The notes beneath the pieces are model-generated. The model was not told the DNA's origin and made no database searches. It saw only the letters and a list, made by a program, of their open reading frames with translations. The translations under genes and the position numbers were made by a program. From positions 179,588,011-179,652,010 of the forward strand of contig CP136064.1 in the NCBI GenBank assembly GCA_032622095.1: DNA of 64,000 bases. The letters are read 5' to 3'. Positions 33,385-45,265 of the stretch are shown in pieces. The stretch comes from Siphonodentalium dalli (Eukaryota > Mollusca > Scaphopoda > Gadilida > Siphonodentaliidae). How positions within the stretch are numbered: the stretch's first letter is position 1; the number at the start of each line of letters is the position of its first letter.

Positions 33385-34689
33385 TATATCAAATATGGTT
33401 TGAATCAGTTAATATTTGATTGAGTTATCGTGCTAACGGTGAAAAAAATGCTAAAAATAGACAAACTAAGGCACATAACTCAGGTGAAAATATTTGGACA
33501 AACCTGGTTTTCAAACTCGTCCGAGATATTGTTGCAAGAGACTTATATACCATATATGGTTTGAATCAGTTAATATTTAATTGAGTTATCATGCTAGCGG
33601 TGAAAAAATGCTAAAAATAGACAAACTAAGGCCCATAACACCGGGGAAAAAAATCGGACAAACCTGGTTTTCGAACTCGTCCGAGATATTGTTTCAAGAG
33701 ACTCATATATCAAATATGGTTTGAATCAGTTAATATTTGATTCAGTTATCGCGCTAACGGTGAAAAAAATGATAAAAATAGACAAACTAAGGCTCATAAC
33801 TCCGGGGAAAAAATTCTGACAAACCTGGTTTTCGAACTCGTCCGAGATATTGTTGCAAGTGAATCATATATCAAATATGGTTGTAATCAGTTAATATTTT
33901 ATTGAGTTATCGCGCCAACAGGTGATAACATTGCAAAAAAGTCATCAAAGATGGATAACTCTTGTCAACAAGACAGTCAATGACTGTGGGTCGCTCACCA
34001 GACTGTAAGGACTGAGAAGACAGGGACTCTGAAGACTACAAGAGTCAGTACTTGACAGAATCACTTAAGTTCTAAACATGGACATAGCTGGATGTTCTCA
34101 AATGAGCAGGGCTCTTCACCTTGAAATTTCTAATTGCACATCACTGACAAATTTCCAACCTCTTACTAGTACCTTTTAAAGAGGACAACCATACCACAGT
34201 ACTAAGTTCACAAAAATCACTTTGTACATTCCTCTTAGGTTGAATTTTACGACTGGTACCAGTACTTCAAGCTTTCAAACGTTTGATAATTACCAACCTG
34301 ACACCCCCATAAAGTTCAAATTTGTGGCCAATTCGGTCCAACAGTTTAACCTGAAGTAGAAACATATGGACTGATGGTTTAAAAACATATATGTTAGAAA
34401 ATCAAACCAAACTACGAGAACAGTTCTAACTTATTTTTGGTGTGAACATCTAATCTACAACTAATTTAGTATCGGGCATGAACTTTTTAACTTTTGATCA
34501 AAATAGGGGGTCAAATCTCCACCCCTCTACACTCCCTCCCCATTGCCCCCACCCAGGCTGTCTAGAAATCAATATTATCATACCAGTACCAAACAGCATA
34601 GAGGAGAGTTAAATCTCTTATCTCTGCCCCAATTAGAACAAATGTGAATCCTCATCTATGAGATCCATTCATCTAGTAATATCAATATA

Positions 34690-36250
34690 CCCCCCAATTT
34701 TCTTTGAAAAATCAGGGTATGATTTCACCTGGATAAGTGCTGGTTAAGAAACTAATATTGGAACAGCCGAGTCTGTATTTAGTGTCTGACCTTAGCAGGT
34801 GAAATTGATGACAATATTCCGCAAGGTGGACTAACATCACCGAATTCACCCTCTGGGGACCTCATTTCCTAAAAATGACCCCATGAACAAATCTGAACCC
34901 CAGTCACCAAGGCCCCTCCATACCAAATATAAGCTATATAGGCCTAATGGTTCTTGAGAAAAAACTGTTTTAAGACTTACTATGGAGGGAAAGAGTTATG
35001 GCCCTGGCTTGGCACCTACATGTATTTGATGTGATGAACTTAATTGAACAAATCTGATTGTGAGACACCTATGGAACATGCACACTGAACTATATAAACA
35101 CATTCCGTCTTTAATATGGAGTAGAAATCAATTGTTGATAGATGGATGGATAGACATCTCAACAGGCAGACGGATGGAAGCCTGACAGATAGAAGACAAA
35201 TTTAATCCAATATATACCCCCCCCCCCCCATTTTTCTTTGAATATTAGTCGTATGATTTCATCTGGATAAGTGGTGATTAAAAAAATAATATGAAATGGC
35301 CAAACCTGAATTTAGTATGTCTGACATTTGCAGAATTAGGTCCCAAAAATGTGGATTTAATGACAATATTCTGTAAGGCAGGCTAGCTTCACCAAATTCA
35401 TCCTCAATCTGATTAGGCCTCAATGGCCAATAAAACAAAGGAACAGATTGAAGTCCTACAGTTGAAGTTGGTGATACACACCCATTGAGCACCTCAATTA
35501 TGCATTTTATCTTCTGCAAATTAGGGGGACATTGAAACTGAACAGGTGGAAAAAGTGACTAAATCAAACTGTCAATTTGATACTTAGGATACTTCCCAGA
35601 AGATGAGGACTAAGCAGAATTAGGTCCCTGGCGGGTGTATTTGGTGATGCTAGCATGCTGTATGGGGTAGCAACACTAAATTCTCCATCTGGGGACCTCA
35701 CTATGTAAATGTCAGACACACTATTTCCAGACTTGAAGAAATCAAAGCCATTCACAGTATCATTGAATGTCAGTCATCACCTAATGGGAGCACCAGTTTG
35801 TTGTTAAATTGCTACAGATATGTTTAGATTAGAATAATACATGTCATCTGGCCAGTTTATATAATTAATGACCTGTACCTTTACAGATATATATGCCTCT
35901 GTGGTGAGAAGAGGTATTAAATTGAGAGGTGATATGGCTTGGAAGGGATGTTGGTTGATGGCAGGGTTGGGTCTGGGCCATGTGGGAGGGGGTGGGTGGG
36001 GGAGGGTGGAATGTTTCCATAATTTCATTAAAGAGTAAAGTTTCATAACTCTGCAGATGTTATAATGGTGTCACTTTTTTCAAATTTTAAAATATGTTTT
36101 TTTTTTAAATAGTCCCAGAAGATGAGGCCTAAGCAGAATAAGGTAATTGAGGGTGTATTTGGTGATGCTAGCCTGCTGTATGGGGTAGCAACACTAAATT
36201 CACCATCTGGGGACTTCATTCTGCAAATGTCAGACACACTATGTCCAGGC
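34690..36250. repeat. Degenerate repeat module, four copies
   Basis: The module runs GTATGATTTCACCTGGATAA / TTTAGTGTCTGAC, then GATGCTAGCCTGCTGTATGG, ACACTAAATTCACCATCTGG and GGACTTCATT. Copies lie at 34690-34880, 35215-35430, 35585-35745 and 36110-36250, the last two most alike. They are separated by unrelated AT-rich sequence. None has a sustained reading frame. Confidence 0.55.
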
Positions 36251-36439
36251 TTGGAGAAATGAACAATGGACTATTCCTATTTATTATTGTTGACTCTGGT
36301 AGAATAGTTGTTTAGCTTATGTCATGTCTTGTAATGACAGATGGTAAACTGGTCTGAAGCAAGCAGTCTTCAGCAAGAGTATCAGGTGACCACACTATGA
36401 TAAAATGGCTTTTTCAATAATACAGGCTTCAGTGTTCTC

Positions 36440-37313
36440 TTAAAAATTAATAGTGCACAGCAAAGAGGTGTGAATTATAAAGGGCCATAACTCTGTTAAA
36501 ATATATCGGATCAAACCCATATTTTAACTTGATCTGTATATAAGTGTCACAAATTCATATACCAAATTTGGTGTTGATCAGATGAAAAATGTTTGAGTAA
36601 TCCTGTCTTGGATGAATTCTATATCAAAACAAGAGTGGAAGGGGTTAAATAAACAATACCAAAATCCATACAGATGAAGAACATGCTAAGAAAAATCTAG
36701 GTAAGAAATATGAGGCTGTGATGTGTCCTAAAAAAAAAATTAAAGGTCAAAATGCAAAAATTAAATTTTTTGTTTTTAAAGTTATGTCCCTAGCTCTGCC
36801 CCTATTTGACCCAGTGACCCCATTTGAACAAATCTGAACCCCAGTCACCCAAGGTCTCTGTGTACCAAATATAAGCTAAATCGGCCAAATATTTTTTTTA
36901 GAAGAAGTCATTGTAAGAATTACTATGAGTTATGGCCCTGGTTTCTCAACTAATTGACCGGGTGACCTCATTTGAACAAATCTGAACACCAGTCACCCAA
37001 GGACCCTCCATACCAAATATTAGCTAAATCGGCCCAATGGTTCTGAACAAGAAGTCGTTGTAAGAATTACTACGGAGGAATAGAGTTATGGCCCTGGCTT
37101 CGCAACTACATGTATTTGACCCAGTGACCTCATTTGAACAAATCTGAATGAGAGTCACCTAGGGAACATCCACACCAAATATGAACCAATTTGGTCTTCC
37201 GGTTTCAGAGGAGAAGATGTTCAAAGAATTGTTGACGGACGGATAGACGGACGGACGGACGAGGAGTGATGACTATAGCTCCACCGGAGACTTCGTCTCA
37301 GGTGAGCTAAAAA
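36440..37313 (+). mobile_element. Helitron-like (HINE) repeat with GACGGACG tail
   Basis: About three internal repeats contain GAGTTATGGCCCTGG, ACCTCATTTGAACAAATCTG and CCATACCAAATATTAGCTAA. They precede a GACGGACGGATAGACGGACG tract and the terminus CTCAGGTGAGCTAAAA near 37298-37313, a very common mollusc repeat end. The left end is not fixed. A related, decayed piece lies at 34980-35220. Confidence 0.6.
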
Positions 37314-38676
37314 GTTAGGACGTGACGCATTTTCTACAGGCAGTATACAGTCATTGGGAGCAACTCACATACCAAATTTTTTTTTAATCCGTTCACAAAT
37401 GTCAAAGTTATAAGGCATTCTTTAGGTACGCCCACCCGCCCGCCAACCGTCCCTCGTCAAATCATAAATCAAGTTTTTTGAAAACTCGACTCAAAAAAAC
37501 TCGACTCAAAATAAAATAAAATGAAAAACCGCCCCGCCCCTATTTTTTTCTTGCATGTCACCAGAAACACAGGTATATATATTTTTTGGCCTTATCAACA
37601 TAGTGGAAATTTACAATCATATATCTTACTTCAGGAACATTACAGTACAGGATTAAAGACAATTGATACTTTTTTTTATAAATTCAGGCGGCTAAAAGCT
37701 CAAGGAAGAGTATTTATTTACTATAGAACTAAAAAATAATTCCATCGAAATTTGCTATGCTACTATCTCTGTGCTTGAAATTTCAAATCTTTGACACTTG
37801 AATTCTCAACTTTTGAAAATGTTCTCACTATCCTTGCAGACCCAGCATCCATCCACAATGACAGGAATACACGAAAGCTAATTTTATTGCAAGACTGAAA
37901 TTACTTTCATTATTACTAACATACTGGTGTCAGATATACCGGTAACCTACATAGTAGCACTCCAAAATTATGTGGATCGGATTTCACATACTAAATGTCA
38001 AACCTAACAACGTGTGGTGTAATTGACTATTGTTGCATGATGTGTAACATAAAACACACAAGAAGAGAATTTAATTAAAATCTCAATGACACAGACACAA
38101 AGTATACAGTATGCAATCTGGTACACATGTACATCTATTGTGTCATGTCACCAAATTGGCAATAAAGCCAGGCAATCTGAATTTCACTACCAGTTCACAT
38201 ACATTTGTTCATATCTTGTCGGAAAGTTTTCACACTTAATAGAAAGCCTGATAATTTGATCTACAGAAAAGTGGTAGTATATCCTCACTCCCACAAACTA
38301 AGGGCCATAATTTAGGTACAAAACATCAGACAAACCTGGTTTTCGAACTCGATAGATATATTGTTGTGAAAGATCCAGATACCAAATATGAATGAAATTG
38401 GTTGAGAGTTGTTGAAGTTATCATGCTAAAATTTGACCCCCCCCTACGAGTTTGTACACCCTATTTGTCTGCTTTAAATAAAGGGCAGATCACCCAGAGT
38501 CGAACTGAACATCACCAGGTGACCCCTCCACTGGGTAAATGCAAAATTTATCGTATATACCCTTCCATTATCTTTTGTGTCATTATTTAGCCGTCCATTT
38601 CTAATTATGATACCATTATATCGCTTAAAAACACTAATATTCTCCTGTGGAGCACTGGTATTCTGATGTTCACACT

Positions 38677-38885
38677 GCGCCAGTGTGTGTTAAAGTTGTA
38701 TAACTTGTTTACTGTGAGCGTGCTTTGAGAGTGTCTGATATGTGTGACCAATTATTTTGTATCTTTGTTTAGCGTTTGGGTTTCTGTTGTAGTAACACGT
38801 GGTTTCGGTCCGAAGGGAATAAAGTTATCTTTCGTTGGCATTCTGTGTTGGTTCATTGATTACTGGTCATCTTCACTTAATGGCG
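38677..38885 (+). repeat. Candidate LTR, left copy
   Basis: This 209-bp direct repeat (GCGCCAGTGTGTGTTAAAGT to CACTTAATGGCG) contains a GAATAAAG polyadenylation-like signal. TGGTGGCAGCG follows it, which could be a primer-binding site. About 96% of bases match the right copy at 40311-40520. Confidence 0.5.
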
Positions 38886-40220
38886 TGGTGGCAGCGTTAT
38901 TATACAAACTCTCGCAACTCAACTCCAGAATCGAACGATGACCAGGTTGCAGACAAAGTTGCAGATCTTTGACCACATCGCAAAGATTAGCGGCAGGTGC
39001 TCGTTCAAAATGTTGTTCGAAAAAGCGATTGTCGACTGAGTTCCTGCTATTTTGACTGGAGCACGTATATCAACATCCCGTTAAAATGACACTCGCCTCA
39101 CCCTATCTCACCCAGGCCATATATCCGTGGGCGGAAGTAATTTGGCATGTTAGTTCATGCTGCCCGATGAAGACGACAAATCAGTCGGTTCTTCGTATAC
39201 GTCACACCTCCTCTCCAGTTCATCTACATTGACTGCCGTGCATAGACTGTATATGTTGTGCTCGAATACTTGCCAGCTACTGAATGATGATGGGAGCGCC
39301 AATGTATGTTATTGAATGACCACTTGGGCATGCGCCGTTGTGGTTTTACCATGTATCATGAACACTATAGCCAGGTGATCCGGATGGAAGTACTAGTATC
39401 ATGAGGTTTCATATTTGTTTTATATCCAATTGCCAAGGATTGGAAGAACTTGGGACTGATTTCAATTGTCTAATTACTTCTGTTTAATGACTCCCTGTGG
39501 CAAGAAGCCATATATCACACATGATGCATCACATTCACAGACATTTTATTTACTCTTCGTTCTGTATGTATGTTCCACACAGCATTCAACACTTTGGTTA
39601 CCTGATCAGTTTGAAGATGGATGTTTGTTCCAAGGATCTAGTTCTCCATCGCTCTTAACTGTACAGACTGAGTTTACAGTAATGACATTCTCCTGACAAT
39701 AACTTTCAACTTAGTTTCAAGCTACCGGTACTTACCGTGTATACATTGACATTCAGTTCACACCACCGCTTGGACCTTGGTCATGCTCTGACATTTACAA
39801 ATACTGACTGCTCTTTAAATAAAAGTTATATTGGTATCGGGATATGACATTTGCAAGAAGCTGTAACATTTGTTTTTATTTCGTTACATAACTTTGTTTT
39901 ATTATGCCTCGTTGAGTATTCTAAAAGAGATCGGGAGAGAGTTAAGAGATAAATGGTTGCACCAGTGTGTATTCATGTTGTGTGGCTGTGCGGCGCTTAT
40001 ATATTATCTTATGTATGTGTGACTTCACCAGTTTGTATTAATGGTGTCACCAGTGTGTATTCATGCTGTGCGGCGCTTATATATTAACTTATGTACATGA
40101 ATGTGTGACTTCACCAGTGTGTATTAATGGTGTGTGTTTGCCGAAAGGCGAGAGAATGGGTCACACGCCAGTGTGTGTGCATTAGTGTTGTGTTGTTGTG
40201 TGCTTGACGAAAGGGGAGAC

Positions 40221-40280
<60 letters not shown>

Positions 40281-40310
40281 GGAGGGAGAGAGAGAAGAGA
40301 AAAGGGGGTT
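38886..40310 (+). other. Interior between candidate LTRs
   Basis: About 1.4 kb with no recognisable gag or pol frame. The last third reiterates ACCAGTGTGTATT-AATG words and ends in an (AG)n microsatellite at 40223-40278. If this is an LTR element it is non-autonomous or internally deleted. Confidence 0.4.
40223..40278. repeat. (AG)28 microsatellite
   Basis: Uninterrupted AG dinucleotides followed by imperfect GGTGGAGGGAGAGAGA. Confidence 0.95.
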
Positions 40311-40520
40311 GCGCCAGTGTGTGTTATAGTTGTATAACTGTGTATACTGTGAGCGTGCTTTAAGAGTGTCTGATATGTGTGACCGATTATTTTGTATCTT
40401 TGTTTAGCGTTTGGGTTTCTGTTGTAGTAACACGTGGTTTCGGTCCGAAGGGAATAAAGTTATCTTTCGTTGGCATTCTGTGTTGGTTCATTGATTACTG
40501 GTCGTCTTCACTTAATGGCG
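40311..40520 (+). repeat. Candidate LTR, right copy
   Basis: The direct repeat of 38677-38885 differs at only a handful of positions. CTGGTATTC follows immediately (40521-40529) and also occurs at 38655-38663, ahead of the left copy. That 9-bp match may be a target duplication but is longer than LTR elements usually make. Confidence 0.5.
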
Positions 40521-41159
40521 CTGGTATTCCGCGAGCCGATTGGACAGTGTGATGTTGTAGTTTGTGTGAAGGGCCTGTGGGCTCATTGGACAAAAACTTG
40601 AGTCAATAACACTGAAATAGTCTTTTTAAAACCTTCTGATAAAAAATAAAATACCAATTTAATTACAGCATTCACTTGTATACAGGACACAATGTCCATG
40701 ATATGTCAAAGATTTCACCCATTTCAACCTGAGGAGAGTTTTGAGAGGTGGTATCTGAGTTATGCTTAAGGCTAATTAGAATTATGCTTAGAAGTGTAAT
40801 TGCTAATAATTGTGAATTTGGCCTCACATAGATATTTACCATGACTACTAAATCTCTCCTTTATAGCTTTGACCAACGGAAATACTAGTATGATGTATTT
40901 GCTCTTCAGGAATAACTGGGAAAAAGGCCTCCCATAAATCATGTGCTATCATGATTAATCATTTGCATGTATTTAGAAATGTTATTTTGTCATAAAAAAA
41001 CGAGAGGCCATTCACGATCGGCAGATGTTAACCCATCCCTTGGCGATAGTAAATTACTATGATCGGAATCATAAATGAGAGTTTTGGTGTTGAATTATAG
41101 AGTATACTGTTATGTACTATTATAGACAAATGTATATATCACAAATTATTGGAATTTAT

Positions 41160-41234
41160 GGGTCACTCGCATTTATATAAGAGAATGCACTGGTACAGGA
41201 TCTGTAATTCTGCACCACCACAGCCTTGGGTTAA
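41160..41234. mobile_element. TTAA-type MITE, half copy 5
   Basis: GGTCACTCGCATTTATATAA, GAGAATGCACTGGTACAGGA and the end CTTGGGTTAA match the right half of the 8131 family. Confidence 0.65.
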
Positions 41235-42007
41235 ATGTGAAAGGTGACCTGGACCTGGAATACTTCGGTTAAGAGAGTCCAATTTAAGTTTACAATAATA
41301 ATGTCTCAAATTCTGCCAACAATATAGATTAAGATAAGCCACCTCACTGCTGAGTCCTGACCCATTAATATCAATTATATAGCAGAGCTGTCAACAAATC
41401 ACAGGAATTGTTTATGTTGAAAGATGACATCTCTATTAAATCAATAACATTTATAATGACCTCAGACCGTCTGTAGAGTGATATCTTCAGCTGTGCAAGG
41501 CAGCACAGATGTCCAAGTCTACTGTTATATCATGTGATGTGTATTGTTGAATCTTTATTTTAAATTAGATACCATAGCTTTCTTTATCAGATTATCTGCA
41601 CACTGGCATAAGAGACATCAGAAAACAACATAGCCTTATCAATAACTAAGTAGTCCAAAGGCATGGGATGGAATTGGGAATTGGATTTAATGTCGCTCCA
41701 AACAAATTTACCAGTACATAGTACAAGATTTTGGACCGATTTAATCAAATTTGGTGTAGTGACTTGGGGTACCCTTGGCAGAGTTATAATGGTGTTAGTT
41801 TTTCAAATTTTTTTAACTTTAAAAAAAAAATTACTAGTATTGAATTTTTTTATTTAATATATATTTATTTTTTTCGGTAACACGTTCACTGCCGAAAACC
41901 AATGGGTAATTCCATCCTGTATGCCAACATGGGATTTGATGTTTTGCCGATAGTAGTTGATATTTTACATATGTATGAGTAATGGTTCGACCAATATCGG
42001 GTTATAT

Positions 42008-42385
42008 GATGCTGAAACATGTTATAAGGCTACTACGAGATAACTCGTAGTCGGCAACTGGGACGAAATTTATTAGTGTTTCATCGCTGGTGCCAGCTAC
42101 GAGTTATCTTGTAGGTAAATACAATTACGTTGTCGGTGGCTTAGATGACGAAGAGTGCTATACAGGTACAAGCATATCGTGTATAAGATGAGGTAAATGA
42201 ATTTATACATGATGACTGGTACAGGCTACATCGCATGAGACGTCAAAAACATAATATGTATTTACCTACGAGATAACTCGTAGCTGGCACCAGCGATGAC
42301 CGCTGGTGAATTTCGTCCCAGGTGCCGACTACGAGTTATATTGTAGTACTAGTAGCTTTATAACACGTTTCATCTTCATTTGACC
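42008..42385. mobile_element. TIR element with TACGAG palindromes
   Basis: Long imperfect inverted arms run from GATGCTGAAACATGTTATAA through TACTACGAGATAACTCGTAG and TCGCTGGTGCCAGCTACGAG, mirrored to about 42385. Each arm holds two copies of the dyad CTACGAGWTAWCTYGTAG. A further pair is at 43107-43162. No coding frame is evident. Confidence 0.65.
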
Positions 42386-43239
42386 CGAATTTGATCAACT
42401 AAAATTGTATAAAACACGAGATTAATTTATATATACACACTTGTACACCCATTGCCAGAGAAATGAACTTGCATGCATGGGTATACAAGCCATGTGTATC
42501 AGCTTGATAATACACTTGATGTAGGGCTAGCAGCAGTTTCCAGCAGCCTCTGGCACTATATCCGATAATACTATAGTACTATAAAAGTAAGAGTAATAAA
42601 CATAGAACCACAGCTGATAATCAGGTAAGTTACTAAAGTTAGAAATTAGCGCACTCAACCAGGGTGCTGAGTTCTAACTAATCTCAACACACATGCAAGT
42701 GTTGTTCTATTGTATGTTACATAGCCAAACTTATGTATTTAGTGGACCTTCCAGTGGCTTGTACCCATAGGGTGTATTATCAGTTATAGGCATATAGCTT
42801 CAAATGAAACCTGAACAATCCAGTGCAAACTGATTACTGAATTATGCAACGAAGGCCCTCTATATGTGTCCGGGAAAGGTCTATTTGCACATGTATAGAA
42901 TGGGTCAGGGACGTACAGAAGAGGTCCTGGTGAATTGGAGTATCCTAGCAAGATTTCTAACTGCACCCCACCCCTTGTTCGGGAAGCGGTAATCGTTGTA
43001 TCTCAAGCCATTGTAATTATACATATAAATTTGATCAATGGGATCGTTGGGCATGTATTGGCGCATACACCAACATTGCTTGTGGTTTGTGTTGTTATTT
43101 ATGTGGTAGATAACTCGTAGTAGCAGTCCCCATGGAACCATTTACTACGAGTTAACTCGTAGTGGCAGCCAACGTATTAAATTGAGCAAGGAATTCAATC
43201 TAATTTTATTTTTTTTTAAAGAGTGAATATTTTTTCGAA

Positions 43240-43440
43240 AAAGGGCCATAAAAATAAAAAAATAGTCGGATCAAACCCATATTCAAACTCGATCTGTCTT
43301 TTGTGCTGAGAAATTCATATACAAAATTTGGTTCCGATCAGATAGAAAATATTTGAGTTATGGCACCATGCGTAGTTGCTTACAGTGTCTACAGACAGAC
43401 AGAGGGACGGACTAACGACGAGTGGTCAATCCGGAAGACA
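43240..43440 (+). repeat. Helitron-like repeat tail
   Basis: GGATCAAACCCATATTCAAA, CAAAATTTGGTTCCGATCAG and ACAGACAGACAGAGGGACGG match the arrangement seen at 36490-36600. Confidence 0.5.
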
Positions 43441-44389
43441 CTATGTTTACCATACTATGGTTATGGTATGGGTAAACATAAAAAATAAACAAGGTACTGA
43501 ACCGGATATCTCTTATTTTGTCAAATTAAAATAATAGCAATCATCTATAATCAACTATTATGGTTAATTATAACTATAATATTTGAATTCAGGATGTACC
43601 TGACACACTGATCAATCTTGCAAATCGGTCGCGCTGAGTAAAAGCCATTGGAAAAGTGTGAAGGGTAGTGTTATGCGGTTTGTAGAGGAATGAGTCATTA
43701 AGCAGACCTTCTTCTTTCGCGCAATGACCTTACTGTAGCCTCGTTTCAATGAACCGAGAATACACCAATCTTATGGGGTAAAAATTATTTACCCCCACTT
43801 AATACAGAGTATTGATGAGGTCAACGTAAGTGGGGTATGCTATGTTCAGCTAACTGGTCGCCCTATGTCTGTAAAAATAGTTTTACTAATGAAGTCTCTG
43901 AACATTTATAGATACATGTACTTTATTAATCAGAAATTTAGGAACTTCCTGCTATATCTACGCTGACTTATTTTATCACACAATTTCTTAATACAAGTGA
44001 CCTTCATATACAATATTTTATTTTCCTCCCTGGGCTGGGGAGTATGCTAATATGTCAGTCGTCACTCAAAGAATATAAGTTGATATACTATAGAAGACAT
44101 TTCACGACGTCGGCCACATATTTTATTAATGCCTTTTTGATGTCATATCTTACAGTGCATATTGAAAGCAGTTGCTGCTTATATAGTATCACATTATACA
44201 TGTACTAGTATATGGTTGTTGGAATATTAAATATTAAAGATTGATTCGATACTGTATCATGAACTAACTTGCAAAGGTGGTTCGCAGTTTCATTGAGTCA
44301 AAGTGTTGTGGAGGAAAACTGAAAAACGGTAGCATGTGATCATATGAATTTATTATCAAAATCCATTTCAAGAAAAAAAGGTATAGTGG

Positions 44390-44996
44390 AGCACCCCTGC
44401 CTGAGCGTCCGTCCGCCTGTCTAGCTGTGTGTCCATCCACCTGTCTCGCTGTGCTTCCACCCATGCATCCATATGTACATGTATGTCCATCAGATGTCTG
44501 TTCATTCCGTATCTCAGGTATGGGTTGTTCGATCTCAATGAAATTTGGTATGCTCATTCACTACTATGAGGACATCCAATGAAGTATTCAATCAATTCAA
44601 GGGCTTTCCATCTTTGCAGCAATGTGTACAGGTACGTCCCTCTGATATCTATCCAGCCTGTATCTCGGGTATGGGTTGTCGGATCTCAATGAAATTTGGT
44701 AAAGATGTCACTACTATCAGCTGAGGACATTCGATGGAGCATTCAATCATTTTGTTCATGTTTTCCGTTCTAGAGTCATTCATCTGTGTTCGTCTGGAAA
44801 TGTTTTTTCCCCAGCCGACGACCCTCAAATCAAATTTTACACAAATTACACAAAATGACATGTAAGCACAGATTGCTAATACACTACCAATAAACACGTC
44901 GCGGTCATATAACCGTGACCTTATATGACCTGTCAGTGCAGACCTCCAATACACTACCGATAAATGTATAACTACTGTCAATCCCCTATAATACAC
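44390..44996 (-). repeat. Helitron-like repeat, reverse orientation
   Basis: Read on the minus strand it has TACCAAATTTCATTGAGATC twice (near 44540 and 44690) and a CAGGCGGACGGACGCTCAGG tract near 44400-44420. The open frames here come from this repeat and not from a gene. Confidence 0.5.
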
Positions 44997-45265
44997 TAGA
45001 CATGCACAGGGGTGCCAGCAAAGTTAATTGTCATTGTGAGAAGAGTCGAACTAGAGATACCGGTAGTGCGTTCCTGACATGATACAAATTTCAAAATGAT
45101 GCAAGAAGAATTTCAAAATATATATATAGTTACTAGCAAGGATAGAAGGAATTTCAATATTCTGTGCAATCAGCCTTGACTAATTCGAACGGTTAATAGT
45201 GTTGATACACTCCAGACTTTGGACAAAGTTATTTGTACTGAATCCGTCATTTTTTTTAGCCTTTT

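Larger units (their letters stand above)
31965..33935 (+). repeat. ~161-bp tandem array split by an insertion
   Basis: Units contain GGACAAACCTGGTTTTCGAA, CTCGTCCGAGATATTGTTGC, CAAATATGGTTTGAATCAGT and GAGTTATCGCGCTAACGGTG. GACAAACTAAGG anchors lie at 32268, 33460, 33620 and 33781 (periods 160 and 161). The block 32292-33384 interrupts the array. A related single unit is at 38290-38440. Confidence 0.8.

Noticed and set aside
40134-40337. 67-codon frame with RERERER run
   Set aside because: Translation of the (AG)n microsatellite.
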